Origin: Myxococcota bacterium
Lineage (GTDB): Bacteria > Myxococcota_A > UBA9160 > UBA4427
DNA length: 64,000 nt
Direction of reading: 5' to 3'
NCBI GenBank assembly: GCA_028278345.1
Contig: JANQEL010000106.1
Location: forward strand, 32,420 to 96,419
Positions within the stretch are counted from its first letter, which is position 1, and each line of letters begins with the position of its first letter. Both the position numbers and the translations under genes were made by a program. The notes under the pieces were generated by a model. It was not told the origin of the DNA. It made no database searches and was given only the letters and a program-made list of their open reading frames with translations. This document shows positions 1-9,672 of this stretch, piece by piece.

Positions 1-2165
1 CCCACGAGGCCGGCCGCCGAAAGCGCCGTGCCATACCTCAGATCGATCGCCGCCTGCACGGGGTTGCCCGGGCGATGACAGTGAGCGCAGTTCGAGGCCA
101 GATAGGAGCGAACTCGATGGTGGACGCTCGCAGTCTCGTCTTCCAGGGATGCAAACGACTTGTACTGCGTGGGCGTGCCGATGTCGCTGTCGAACACCTC
201 CATGCAGTTGAGTTCGCGCAGTTGATTCTCTGAACCGGCCGAGAGGCGATTCAACTGTTCGGCGCGAAGTCCGAGCACCCGATCCGCAGCGCCGGTGTGG
301 CAGGTGAGGCAGGCGGATGGTGATGGGAATGTCCATGTGACGCGCACGTCACACCCAAAGTCGAGGCAGACATCCTCGACGAGTTCGAGCTTCAGCAGGT
401 TCGCATCGGTCTGCGCGCTGTTCCAGCGGTAGGTGAAACCAAGCCAATCCGAGTTCTGGCGAAGCATGACGCGGGTCTCGATGCGCTGGCTCCCGAGCTG
501 CAGGTGTGCGACTTCGAAGTGCTTCAGCAAGACGGTGCCGACCGGGAAATCCCAGCCGCCTTGTGCGCGAAACTCGATGGTCTCGTCCCCCGGCAGCGCG
601 AACCACCTTCTCTTGATCGATCCATCCGACCACAAGGGCGTCTCGATCGAGTACTCGATCACACCGACCTCGCCGACGAGTGGATCCGCTGCCGTGTCTT
701 CGAAGAGGCCCGTCTCCGAGAGCAGCAGCGGGATCCCGGTGCCGGGGTTGGATGCGTTGTCGAAGCGTCGGATCTCCGAGGTGCCACTGACCTTGAACTG
801 CGGAAGGATCAGCTCGCCGGCTTCGGTCTCGCCCAGGGTCGCGAGCTGGCCGAAGACACTCACCACCTCGATCTCGCCAAGCCCGGTTCCCGGATCGACC
901 GTCGTGCGATCCCAGGCGTAGAGGTCGCGACTGGTGAGCTCCGCGAACACGTAGCGCCCGTACAACTCGGGTAGCGCGCTGCCGCGGTAGACGTAGCCGC
1001 CGGTGATGGCACCGCCACCCGACGGGCGGGGAATCTCGATCACCGGACGATCATGGACGAAGGCACAGGGGTTCGAGCTTCCAACCTCGTGGGTTCCTTC
1101 GCAGTGGGGCCACCCGTAGTTCTTCGGCGCGGCGTCAGCGTAGGCGTGATAGTCGATTTCTTCCCAATCGCCGTTGCCGACGTCACCGATCCAGAGATCC
1201 CCCGTTTCACGGTCGAACGAAATCTTGAAAGGGTTCCGCAACCCCTTGTGAAAGATCTCCTGGGCCTTGCTGCCATCGCCCGCGAAGGGGTTGCCGGGTG
1301 GGATGAGGTAGGTCGGCTGTCCGCGCGGGTCGATGCGGAGGATCTTGCCGAGCAGTGAGTCATCGTCCTGCGCCGTGTTCTGCCCGACGCTCAAGCCACC
1401 GTCGCCCGACGCGATGTAGAGCAGATCGTCCGGACCGAACGCGAGCGTACCGCCGTTGTGATTGAAGTAGGGCTGCTCGATTTCGAAGACGAACTCGCCG
1501 GGGACCGCGGGGTCGACCCAATCCGGATAGGTACTGGCGACCGGAGTCGCCCGAAAGCGCCAAACCTGTGAACAATGATGTTGGGGATTGGCGGTGTACT
1601 CGCAGGTCCCGCTGCTCGTGCACTCGCACTCGGCGGTGTCGACGCTCACGTACACATAGAACTCACCGAAACGCGGCGAAGCGACGTCTCCGAACTCGGG
1701 GTCGAAAGCCAACCCGAGCAAACCCTGCTCGCCCTCGGTCTCGATATCGGCGCTCACGTCCAGGAACAGATCGACCTGGGTCGCCTGTGGATCGTCCTGG
1801 AACGACCAGACCTGACCCAATTGCCCGACGACGAAGACGCGCTGGCTCCCATCGCCCGCGTTCAGCGCCGCGGTGGTTCGCAGAAAGGACTGCGACAAGT
1901 TCGGGTAGGCATCGACCGTCGTGAGGGGCGTCGTCTGGATCGTCGCCTCGAGGTCGAACGCGTGGCCGGCGAAAATCGGGCGAGTCGTCGGCGGGCATGG
2001 TGCATCGGCCTGGGCACCCGCCCTACCGGCGTAACCCGTGCTTCCCACAGCCGCGACGATGGCGACGAGAGCCGCGAATCTGCGTGGGGGCAGCGCCAGG
2101 CAAAGCTCGCACCAGAAGCGGAGCGTCAGCGTGGAGAACGGGTGGGGGCAGGAGTGTCGGCGCAT
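1..2165 (-). CDS. Exported PQQ-type sugar dehydrogenase fused to dihaem cytochrome c (3'-partial)
   Basis: Predicted periplasmic oxidase: a glucose/sorbosone-dehydrogenase-type beta-propeller passing electrons to a C-terminal cytochrome. The ATG at 2165 opens a frame that stays open to the window edge (at least 721 codons). An N-terminal hydrophobic segment (about residues 31-50) is followed by AQA-like cleavage residues, which indicates export. The central part has GSDH-family stretches such as YFNHNGGTLAFGPD, GKILRIDP and GLRNPFKISFD. The C-terminal part carries two haem c motifs, CLTCH (619-623) and CAHCH (693-697), as in SO_2930-type dihaem proteins. The 3' end lies outside the window. 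The substrate cannot be told from sequence, and PQQ dependence is inferred from the family. Confidence 0.85.
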   Translation of the reverse strand, partial: MRRHSCPHPFSTLTLRFWCELCLALPPRRFAALVAIVAAVGSTGYAGRAGAQADAPCPPTTRPIFAGHAFDLEATIQTTPLTTVDAYPNLSQSFLRTTAALNAGDGSQRVFVVGQLGQVWSFQDDPQATQVDLFLDVSADIETEGEQGLLGLAFDPEFGDVASPRFGEFYVYVSVDTAECECTSSGTCEYTANPQHHCSQVWRFRATPVASTYPDWVDPAVPGEFVFEIEQPYFNHNGGTLAFGPDDLLYIASGDGGLSVGQNTAQDDDSLLGKILRIDPRGQPTYLIPPGNPFAGDGSKAQEIFHKGLRNPFKISFDRETGDLWIGDVGNGDWEEIDYHAYADAAPKNYGWPHCEGTHEVGSSNPCAFVHDRPVIEIPRPSGGGAITGGYVYRGSALPELYGRYVFAELTSRDLYAWDRTTVDPGTGLGEIEVVSVFGQLATLGETEAGELILPQFKVSGTSEIRRFDNASNPGTGIPLLLSETGLFEDTAADPLVGEVGVIEYSIETPLWSDGSIKRRWFALPGDETIEFRAQGGWDFPVGTVLLKHFEVAHLQLGSQRIETRVMLRQNSDWLGFTYRWNSAQTDANLLKLELVEDVCLDFGCDVRVTWTFPSPSACLTCHTGAADRVLGLRAEQLNRLSAGSENQLRELNCMEVFDSDIGTPTQYKSFASLEDETASVHHRVRSYLASNCAHCHRPGNPVQAAIDLRYGTALSAAGLV

Positions 2166-2402
2166 GAAACAGCTCGCGGATGCGAATCAGTGAGTGCCTT
2201 CGACGCCCCGAATGAGCTCGTGGTTTTCTCACGATCGCTTCGATCTGCAGCTCGAGATCGGCTGCACCGCAACACCATTCCGTGACGATCCGCACGGTCT
2301 GCCCCCCCCAACCATCCCACCGCATCGCGTAGAAGAAAAAGCCTCGCCACAGCAGAAACGCGAAATGTGACGAATACACCGAAAGCTGTACCGAGCGGGC
2401 GG

Positions 2403-3989
2403 CTACTCGTTCGAATACCAGTACTCGCGGTCACCCTGCCGCGCAGATTCGATCTGCATGTCCTCACTCAACCTGACACAGATCGGAAGCGAACCTTCCG
2501 GTCTTCGCGCTGAATCGCCTCTGCACTGCGGCCAGGTGAGCCGCCCGATCGGCCCATCGGGAATCCTGGCGAGCTCGTCTTCGGCCAGGTGATGGCGAAA
2601 CAGCGCGCGACGAGAGTGGCCTTCGAAGAAGTAGTAGGCGCGCTCGTTGCTCGGATGACCCGCAAAGTGCACGGCACCGAGCTGTTCGGCTTCGAATCGG
2701 GTCGCAATGAACTCGAGTGCCTGATCGAAGTTCTGCGAGTACGCCCCGGCCATCCGGCGTGGTTCGGCCGACGGAACGAGGTGGAATCGGAGGAGGAGTG
2801 CGAGCGCCAGGGTTCCAACGAGCGAAGCGGTTGCGAGAGGAGCTCTTCGCGGTGCCTCGAACGCTACGAACAGGAAACGGACCAGCCCCACGATCGAAAG
2901 GGCGAAGAAGGCCTCTGGCAGGTAGAGGTAGTAGAGCGCATGGAACTTGACACGCAGCGGGATCGCAAGCGAGACGGCGAGGGTCGCTGCACACCAGAGC
3001 AACGGGATCAGGCCGGCACTCGCATCGAACGCCGCCGCCCGAAGCTTCGACCGGGTTCGTCCGTGCAGGACGAGCGTCGAGACGAACACCAGCGTCACGA
3101 GGGCGATCCACGGGAACGACGGGTCGGGCAATCCAAACAGACCCGAGATCAAGAACGGCAGTGTGTCGGTGGCTGTTTCTCCGAGCACATGGGATCCCCA
3201 ATACGCTTCGTTCGGCAGCCCCACGAGGAAGTAGCGGAAGTTGTTGAAGACCGCGTACCCGAGCGGCATCGCGAACAAGAGCAATCCCTCGAGCCGGCGG
3301 CGCAATCCGCCCGTTCGAAGGATCAGAACAGCGAGCACGATGCTCGGCCCGAGGAACCAGGCCGACTCCTTGCTGTTGTAAGCGAGGATCACCGGCAACA
3401 GCACGAGGACGTTTCCGATCGCGCAAGCGCGCAGGGACACGGGCGAGTCGATGATCCTGAAGGAGAGACACAACGAGGCGAGGACGAAGAGCAGCGCCAT
3501 GCGATCGTTGATCGTCGCCTGCCAGGCGAACGCGTCGGCGACCGGCGCCGAGAACCACCAGATCAAGACGGCGGCGATCGCGTAGCTTCGAGCGAACCGC
3601 AGTTGCCGTGCGAGCACGTAGAGGAGCGCCGCCGCGGCGCTGGCCGGCAGCAACATCCAGAAGTTGAGGCAGCGCACGTCCGGGCCGCAGTGGTCGCCAA
3701 CCGTGCGCACGTAGAGCATGGCGACGTTGCGCGCGAACCCGGGCTTCTCCCGCGTGACGAGATTGACGAGCAACTCCTGGGCGTAATCCCAGCTCACGGG
3801 CCACGTCACCCACTCGCGAAACTCCCAGAGCGGGAGAAGGTCGGAGAAGTACGCCCAGTAGTACGCCGTGCCGAGGGCCACACCGAGCGAGAGAGCGAGG
3901 ACGTCCCTGACGTGTGACGAATTGTCGTCACCGTCTTGATCGGCAGATCGACGCCCGCGGCCCTCTTCGCTTTCCGTGGTGCTCGCCAT
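2403..3989 (-). CDS. Multi-pass membrane protein, GT-C/TMTC-like
   Basis: A 528-residue integral membrane protein with about ten hydrophobic segments after an acidic, basic-tailed cytoplasmic N-terminus. Loop features such as FAWQATINDRMALL and AYNSKESAWF resemble the W...R and SKESA signatures of TMTC/PMT-type GT-C glycosyltransferases, which take sugars from polyprenyl phosphate. The match is weak and no catalytic acidic pair can be assigned with confidence. The C-terminal 130 residues are soluble, with no obvious repeats. It is divergent from the hydrolase at 4043 and shares that short promoter region. A second protein of the same general kind lies at 36461-38110. I call it GT-C-like, function unproven. 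Confidence 0.6.
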   Translation of the reverse strand: MASTTESEEGRGRRSADQDGDDNSSHVRDVLALSLGVALGTAYYWAYFSDLLPLWEFREWVTWPVSWDYAQELLVNLVTREKPGFARNVAMLYVRTVGDHCGPDVRCLNFWMLLPASAAAALLYVLARQLRFARSYAIAAVLIWWFSAPVADAFAWQATINDRMALLFVLASLCLSFRIIDSPVSLRACAIGNVLVLLPVILAYNSKESAWFLGPSIVLAVLILRTGGLRRRLEGLLLFAMPLGYAVFNNFRYFLVGLPNEAYWGSHVLGETATDTLPFLISGLFGLPDPSFPWIALVTLVFVSTLVLHGRTRSKLRAAAFDASAGLIPLLWCAATLAVSLAIPLRVKFHALYYLYLPEAFFALSIVGLVRFLFVAFEAPRRAPLATASLVGTLALALLLRFHLVPSAEPRRMAGAYSQNFDQALEFIATRFEAEQLGAVHFAGHPSNERAYYFFEGHSRRALFRHHLAEDELARIPDGPIGRLTWPQCRGDSARRPEGSLPICVRLSEDMQIESARQGDREYWYSNE

Positions 3990-4042
3990 CTCGATCGAGG
4001 ATTATTCTCTCCGGCGAAGCCAAATGCCATGCGGAGGTCGCG

Positions 4043-5197
4043 ATGACGACTCACGAAAACGGACTCGACGCCGAGCGATTGCAGCGACTCGTCGACACGA
4101 TCCAGGCCGACGTCGAACGCGAGCGCTACGACGGCGCTGTCGTCGTTGTGGCTCGAGGCGGACGGATCGCCCTACACGAAGCGATCGGCTTCGCCGACCG
4201 TGCGCAAGGACGCGCCGCTCGTACCGACGATGTCTTCCTGCTCTACTCGGTCACGAAGACCCTCACGTCGGTCGCCGTCCTACAGAAGGTGGATCGCGGC
4301 GAGCTCTCGCTGACCACACCGGTGGCCGAGGTCCTTCCCGAGTTCGGCGTGCGCGGCAAGCAGCGAGTGACGGTCGCACAACTGCTCTGCCACATGGGCG
4401 GCCTACCGGCCGACCTGCCTCCCATCGCCCCCGACCAACTCACGAACCTCGAAGCGGTGGCCCGCGCCGTGAGCGACCAATCGCTCAGCGCGCGGCCGGG
4501 CAGTGTCGTGAGCTACAGCCCGATCGGTGCGCACGCGGTACTCGCCGAGGTCGTACGCCGCCTCGACGGTGGAGCGCGACCGTTTCGCGATGTCCTGGCC
4601 CAGGATGTCTTCGGCCCCCTCGGCATGAAGGAAACGTCACTCGGCCTGCGTGCCGACCTCGCCGCGCGCCGCGTTCCCATTGTGGTTCGCGATCGCAACC
4701 CGGGCCTCTTCCCCGCCCAGGTCCTCGAGGGCATGAGCTTGTTGATCGGTGAAGACTCGGAAATCCCGGCGGGCGGCGCCTTCTCGACCGCGCACGACCT
4801 CTATCGCTGGGCCGAGGCACTCCGCCGGGGCGGCGAACTCGACGGGGCCCGCATCCTGTCGCCCGGGTTGCTCGACTACGCCGCGCAGAACCACACGGGC
4901 GACCTTTCCAACGACATCTTCGACGGCATGCGCGAAGCGCGCGGCTGGGAACCCTTCCCGGGCTACATCGGCCTCGGCTTCTTCCTGCGCGGAGAGGGGT
5001 TGTTCCCGACCTACTTCGGACAGACCACGTCGCCGCGTACCTTCGGCGGCCTCGGTGCCGGCTCGACGATGTTCTGGATCGACCCCGATCGAGACCTCGT
5101 TTTCGTATGTTTGACGGCAGGCCTGCTCGAGGAGTCGCGCAACCTCGATCGCATGCAACAGCTGTCGGACCTGGTGGTGTCGTCGGTCGTCGACTGA
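4043..5197 (+). CDS. Serine hydrolase, beta-lactamase class C/esterase fold
   Basis: A 384-residue member of the beta-lactamase-related serine hydrolases (EstB/PBP4*-like esterases, D-aminopeptidases). The nucleophile motif SVTK lies at residues 69-72. The second-motif position is Y158-S-P instead of the usual YxN, and the third is a GGLG/GAGST stretch near the C-terminus in place of KTG. No signal peptide is visible, so it is probably cytoplasmic, arguing for esterase or peptidase use and not cell-wall work. The start at 4043 has a GGAGG Shine-Dalgarno 5-6 bases upstream; an earlier in-frame start would overlap the divergent gene. The substrate is unknown. Confidence 0.8.
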   Translation: MTTHENGLDAERLQRLVDTIQADVERERYDGAVVVVARGGRIALHEAIGFADRAQGRAARTDDVFLLYSVTKTLTSVAVLQKVDRGELSLTTPVAEVLPEFGVRGKQRVTVAQLLCHMGGLPADLPPIAPDQLTNLEAVARAVSDQSLSARPGSVVSYSPIGAHAVLAEVVRRLDGGARPFRDVLAQDVFGPLGMKETSLGLRADLAARRVPIVVRDRNPGLFPAQVLEGMSLLIGEDSEIPAGGAFSTAHDLYRWAEALRRGGELDGARILSPGLLDYAAQNHTGDLSNDIFDGMREARGWEPFPGYIGLGFFLRGEGLFPTYFGQTTSPRTFGGLGAGSTMFWIDPDRDLVFVCLTAGLLEESRNLDRMQQLSDLVVSSVVD

Positions 5198-5212
5198 GCG
5201 CCACAGCTCAGG

Positions 5213-5238
5213 GGCAAACCCTTCCGCCGGGGCTTGCC
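5213..5238. terminator. Hairpin between convergent genes
   Basis: GGCAA/TTGCC with an inner CCC/GGG pairing and a loop of about 8 bases sits in the 71-bp gap between two convergent genes. There is no T run, so this is only a candidate bidirectional terminator. Confidence 0.35.
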
Positions 5239-5268
5239 ATGATGATCTCGACTGACACGGCTTCGTTC

Positions 5269-7980
5269 TCAGGGAATGGCGAAGCACCCCGCGTCGATGG
5301 CCGAGTTTCCCGTGAGTGCGTTGTTCGAGCCAGAATTGATCTCGATGCCATCCGGTTCTGCGTTCGGGTTGCCGCAGACCGTGTTCTGGCTCACCGTGGC
5401 GCCGTTTACAGAATTCAAGGTGATGCCTGAATCGAAGTACGGAGCCGTCCCGAACAGCTCGACCTTGTTGTCTTCGACGAGACCGCCATCGAGCGCCTGC
5501 ACGAGAATTCCCTCGCCCGCCCATCGAACTTCGTTGTCTCTCACATCGGGGTCGGGCGCGTGCGCGATGCTGATTCCGACGCCATCGGTTTCGGTCGAAT
5601 GCCGGTAGATGCGGTTGTGCCTGACGGTGACACCCGGCCACGCATTGCCGATTTCTAGCGCCCCACGGGCCCAACTCGGCTGTTCGTCTACCAGCACGGT
5701 GTTGCCGGTCACGACGAACCGGCTGCCAACGGCCGGATCGGGACCGCAGATCTCGCCGAATTGTGGTTTCGCAACGATGAAATGCGATTCATCCCGTTGC
5801 CCACCATCGCAGTCGAAGTCGTTGGCGCTGATCGAGAAATCAACGCTGTGGTACAGCCCTTCTGCGCAGCTCGACGCCGTGTTTGTCGCCATCGGGTGAA
5901 CGACCACGCAGCTGTCCGCGAAGCCAGACACGGTGTTGTTCAGGAATTCGATCCGCCGTCCACGAAGATGTACGCCGTGCCCATCCTGCACGAGCCGGAT
6001 CTCCATGTTGGGGCTCGCATCGCTCGGGAAATCGGACGCGTCGTCGATTTCGAACTCGATGTAGTTGGGCGTCGCGTTCGTCAGCTTGAACCGTCGATTG
6101 TTGTATCGAGGCATCTGCTCGAAGCCCGAGGTCTCGATCACATCGTCGACCTCGAGATCCTGCTTGACCAACATCCTCATCGTCGGTGGATCTGAGATGA
6201 TGCGCGCAGCCAGGGTCACGGGAAACGCGCCCACTTCATATTGAATCGCGCCATAGAGGCCCGGGGTTCGCCCCTCGCCGTTTTCGCCCAGCAGCTCGAA
6301 CGTCCCCCCGTAGCCCCCCGGCTGGGAGTTGGTCACGGTGAACGTCCTGCCATTGAGCTCCGTCATTCCCGACACGTTGATGAAGGTGACCTGCTGCCCA
6401 TCCGCCAGCGAATGAATCGCAGTGACCCGCACGGGGTTGGTCGCCGTGGCCGAGATCACCCCGTGCTGCTTGGTGGTCGCTCGGATCGGCTTCACGCTGT
6501 TGCCCCGGACCTCGACGTCGAAGATGCCGTCGGTGTCGAATCGCATCGGGCCGCGGAGTTCGTTGTTCTGGATCAAGCCTCCGAGAATGTACGCATCGTT
6601 CTCACCGACTTTGTTCGGTCGCAGGCGAATCGCCGCGACCTGGGTATTCATGTCGCGCCGATCGGGAACGATCTCGATGTAGTTGTTCTCCAGCTCCAAC
6701 CATTCGATCGGCTCGTCGTCGGCCCCCGTCAGAGCGACCTTTGCGCCGAACTTCCGGCCGCGACACCAGTTGTCGCGAATCTGGATGTTTCGGAGCCTTC
6801 GACCCGCGACGCTGTTGGGATTCAGGTCGAAACACGACCCGAATCGCGAGGATGTCCAATCGCCCCCCTGAGCGTCGATGATGCTGTTCTCGAGGAAGAT
6901 GTCCCCGCCCGAATAGATCGCATACGCCGAACCCCCACCGATCGAGGGCACGCCGTAGATCTCGTTGTGGTGCAGGTGCGTACTCGAGTCTTCGTGCATG
7001 TTGAGGTCGAAGGCCTCGTCGCCGATATCCACCACCTCGATGTTGTAGACCTCGAGGGATCCCAGGGTCGGAAACACCTTGAGCCCATGGGACTCTTCGA
7101 CGTAGAGCGAGCTGTTGTAGTAGGGATCGGGATCTCGCCAGGTCATGTCGTGCAGCACCAACCGGCTGGTCGGAACGTAGACGTTGTCTTCCTGGAAACA
7201 GTTGACGCCAGTGTGATTCGCGTTGCCCTCCGGGATGTCACCGCCCCAGTCGTAGCAGACCTGGAAGAGGAAGTTGCCGACGGGGGAATTCGGCATCAAC
7301 ACGGTTTCGGGACCGGCACCGAAGATCTCGACGGTCCCCGGACACAGGTAGGTCTCGTATCCGATCCCGCTATAACCCCAGGTGAGCTGGGGATGCCCGA
7401 TGGCATAGGTGCCGGGCGGGATGTAGATGTTGGAAATCCCGTTCTGGCACGCGTATTGGATCGCGAGGCTGATGGCCACCGCATCATTGGTCACGCCGTC
7501 GGCCACCGCATCCGGACACCCGCTGCAATCGACAGGTAGATTCGTGACGTCGATGTACGGCCCCGGCGGAAAGACGGGGTCACCGACACCGAGGTCCGCG
7601 GGTTCCTGCCATTCGTAGGGGGTGTTGTTCAACTCGAGCGGGGGCGCATTGGCGATGCGACAGAGATCCTGTTCGCCGGTCGATGCACGAGCGATGACCT
7701 CGACGTCGCTCATGTCGAGCACATCGTCGGGATGCCCGATGGGAGACACGTCGGCCTGATTGAACTCGAAGGCCGTGGGCGTCTGGATACCCGCCACGAA
7801 CGCGAACGCCATCTCGGAATCGTTCGCGGTCAGCATCCCATCGCCGTCGACGTCGCAGCCCCACTCGGGCCCACTGGGAATCGGCTCTCCCGGCTCCGGG
7901 CCGACCTGGCACGCGACGGCGAGCGACACGCACAAGAGTGTCGCGAGCAATAGAGCCCGTTTCTGGGAGATCCGCACCAT
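5269..7980 (-). CDS. Lipoprotein with dockerin-like segment and right-handed beta-helix
   Basis: A 903-residue surface-type protein. The start at 7980 follows AGAGGA and opens a lipoprotein signal ending in LAVAC (Cys about residue 24). Residues of about 35-100 look like a type I dockerin: DVDGDG followed by a second calcium-type stretch around DVSPIGHPDDVLDMSDVE. The rest resembles pectate-lyase-3/parallel beta-helix proteins, with a DGVTNDAVAISLAIQYAC opening and many repeated NNYIE/NTVSG-type turns. Such proteins bind or cleave polysaccharides or serve as adhesins; no catalytic residues could be assigned. The frame stays open upstream to 8247, but that stretch lacks a good ribosome site and would bury the signal peptide. 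Confidence 0.75.
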   Translation of the reverse strand: MVRISQKRALLLATLLCVSLAVACQVGPEPGEPIPSGPEWGCDVDGDGMLTANDSEMAFAFVAGIQTPTAFEFNQADVSPIGHPDDVLDMSDVEVIARASTGEQDLCRIANAPPLELNNTPYEWQEPADLGVGDPVFPPGPYIDVTNLPVDCSGCPDAVADGVTNDAVAISLAIQYACQNGISNIYIPPGTYAIGHPQLTWGYSGIGYETYLCPGTVEIFGAGPETVLMPNSPVGNFLFQVCYDWGGDIPEGNANHTGVNCFQEDNVYVPTSRLVLHDMTWRDPDPYYNSSLYVEESHGLKVFPTLGSLEVYNIEVVDIGDEAFDLNMHEDSSTHLHHNEIYGVPSIGGGSAYAIYSGGDIFLENSIIDAQGGDWTSSRFGSCFDLNPNSVAGRRLRNIQIRDNWCRGRKFGAKVALTGADDEPIEWLELENNYIEIVPDRRDMNTQVAAIRLRPNKVGENDAYILGGLIQNNELRGPMRFDTDGIFDVEVRGNSVKPIRATTKQHGVISATATNPVRVTAIHSLADGQQVTFINVSGMTELNGRTFTVTNSQPGGYGGTFELLGENGEGRTPGLYGAIQYEVGAFPVTLAARIISDPPTMRMLVKQDLEVDDVIETSGFEQMPRYNNRRFKLTNATPNYIEFEIDDASDFPSDASPNMEIRLVQDGHGVHLRGRRIEFLNNTVSGFADSCVVVHPMATNTASSCAEGLYHSVDFSISANDFDCDGGQRDESHFIVAKPQFGEICGPDPAVGSRFVVTGNTVLVDEQPSWARGALEIGNAWPGVTVRHNRIYRHSTETDGVGISIAHAPDPDVRDNEVRWAGEGILVQALDGGLVEDNKVELFGTAPYFDSGITLNSVNGATVSQNTVCGNPNAEPDGIEINSGSNNALTGNSAIDAGCFAIP

Positions 7981-8307
7981 GAATCCTCTACCCGGGAAAA
8001 CACCGATCGGCTGCGCAGGAGGCGATCCGTAAGGGTGAGTGGCTGCCTCGGGGGCTTGCGTGTCACGCCTTTCGCCGCTGGGCGGAACTTTCTGCATCCA
8101 TTTGATTTCAAAGAGAAAATTGGGCTCGACATCGCCGCATTCGACGCCCGGATGCGCACCCTGAGCCGGCTCCAGGAGGGGTTTCGCGCTGGGCCGGGGG
8201 GCCGCGGCCCGACCCGCCGACTCCCCCTCAGGCGTGCGCAATTTCAAGCTCGCGACGCTGATGACCGATCAGAAAAGTGTCGAGAACCGTGAGCGAGCGG
8301 AAAACGC
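7981..8307. other. Divergent intergenic region, 327 bp
   Basis: This gap separates the beta-helix lipoprotein gene from the REC-PilZ gene and must hold both promoters. An AT-richer patch at about 8099-8122 is the only composition change. I saw no convincing -35/-10 pair, sigma-54 element, repeat or small gene. Confidence 0.5.
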
Positions 8308-9657
8308 GTGCGAGAAGCCAGTTCAGAGTCCGATGCGGGGCGCATGCTGCAGCGACTGCAGTCGATGGGCATCCGCGCCCGGCTGCTGCCCGGCGGGCGC
8401 AGTGTGTTGGCGTCGATGCACAGCACCGGCCGCCCCATCGAGACGCTGAACGGATCGCTCGCGATCTCCGAGATCGTCTTCGCAACGGCCGGCCGCGAAC
8501 AGATCAAGTGTCTGCGACCCGCGGCGCTCTTCATGCTGCCGCTGATTCCGACCGCCGACTGCAAGAACGCCGCTTCCCTCGAAGCGCGCATCCGCAGCGC
8601 GTGGAACGGACATCTCAAACAACTGCGCGACGCCGAGACCTGGTTGCGAGACCTCGGCGCCGACGTCAACGCCGCGGCCAACGGAGCCATGCTGAGCGTT
8701 TCCCTCGCCGGCGAAGATCGCGCCGTGAAGGTGCAGGTGCGCGAGCCCCGCAAGGTCATCCTGCCGAGTCGCGGTCCGCTATCGAGTGTCGCCCTGCAAC
8801 GTCCCGAAGATCGTGTCGTCGAGGTCTCGAGGGAAATCGAATCGGCCGTCGACCTCGAGATCATGATCACCAACCGGTTGCAGGAACTCGCGAACATCGA
8901 TCGCCGCCTCCAGGAAGAAGAACGACGACGCGCCATGTCGATGTCGGCGACCATCGTCGACCTCTCGGACGCGCCGAAGGAACGATCGCTGCGCATCCTC
9001 CTCGTGGGGGAACAACTCGCGCGTGAACGCAGCGCGATCGACTCCCTGCGCTTGCGCAACTACGAGGTCGTGATCGCCCAGAGTCTCAACGAAGCGATCG
9101 ACTGCTATGACCGGATCTCCCCCGAACTCGTGATGGCGGACGTGAACCTCGGGCGCTCCGAGGGCATCGAACTGATCCCGGCGCTGCGCGCCGTCGTGGG
9201 CGTCGAAGAGATCCCCGTCATCCTCGTCGACACCCACCGCCGTGCTTCACGTCGCAAGGCCGCCCAGCAGGCCGGGGCGATCGGCTATCTCGGCTACCCG
9301 ATCGACGTCTCGAAGATCGCCGCCCACCTCGAACGCACGATCAAACAGCCGAAGCGCCGGCGCTTCACCCGCTATCCGCAACAGCTATCGATCCAGATCG
9401 ACGGCGCCACGATGCCCTCGACGGCAACGCTGCTCGGCCGCGGCGGTGTGATGGTGCGAAGCGACGAGTACTTCGCCGAGGGCATGGTCAAGCGCTGCGA
9501 TCTCACCATTCCGGCGATGGGAAGGCATCTGCACTTCGACGCCGAGGTGCTCTACCAGGTGCAGGAATCGGGTCACCGCGGCTTCGGCCTGCAGTTCCAG
9601 TCGATGCACTCGGGCGACGAAGCCGGGCTCATCGAGTACCTGCACCACTTGCGCTGA
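8308..9657 (+). CDS. Degenerate response-regulator receiver plus PilZ-like domain protein
   Basis: A 449-residue cytoplasmic protein. The N-terminal 200 residues are not recognised and end in a coiled-coil-prone QELANIDRRLQEEERRR stretch. Residues of about 230-350 follow a receiver fold: the acceptor Asp lies in LVMADVNLG and a switch Thr in VDTHRR, but the acidic pair is reduced to LLVGEQ and the conserved Lys is replaced in YLGYPID. The C-terminal 100 residues start with a PilZ-type RRRFTRYP (RxxxR), while the second motif (D/NxSxxG) reads LLGRGGV. Phosphorylation and cyclic-di-GMP binding are therefore both doubtful. The GTG start at 8308 is tentative; an ATG follows at 8344. Confidence 0.7.
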   Translation: MREASSESDAGRMLQRLQSMGIRARLLPGGRSVLASMHSTGRPIETLNGSLAISEIVFATAGREQIKCLRPAALFMLPLIPTADCKNAASLEARIRSAWNGHLKQLRDAETWLRDLGADVNAAANGAMLSVSLAGEDRAVKVQVREPRKVILPSRGPLSSVALQRPEDRVVEVSREIESAVDLEIMITNRLQELANIDRRLQEEERRRAMSMSATIVDLSDAPKERSLRILLVGEQLARERSAIDSLRLRNYEVVIAQSLNEAIDCYDRISPELVMADVNLGRSEGIELIPALRAVVGVEEIPVILVDTHRRASRRKAAQQAGAIGYLGYPIDVSKIAAHLERTIKQPKRRRFTRYPQQLSIQIDGATMPSTATLLGRGGVMVRSDEYFAEGMVKRCDLTIPAMGRHLHFDAEVLYQVQESGHRGFGLQFQSMHSGDEAGLIEYLHHLR

Positions 9658-9672
9658 GCCAAAGCTCCGACC

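Noticed and set aside
2589..3917. Long open frame on the plus strand opposite the GT-C-like gene
   Set aside because: It is antisense, rich in Arg/Glu and Gln, has no ribosome site or recognisable domain, and is what GC-rich third-position bias produces opposite a real gene. Many similar frames (for example 21178-23274, 23296-26541, 6241-7539) were dropped for the same reason.
7981..8307. Possible sigma-54 promoter (TGGC ... TTGC) before the REC-PilZ gene
   Set aside because: The spacing is 4 bases too long for the -24/-12 geometry.
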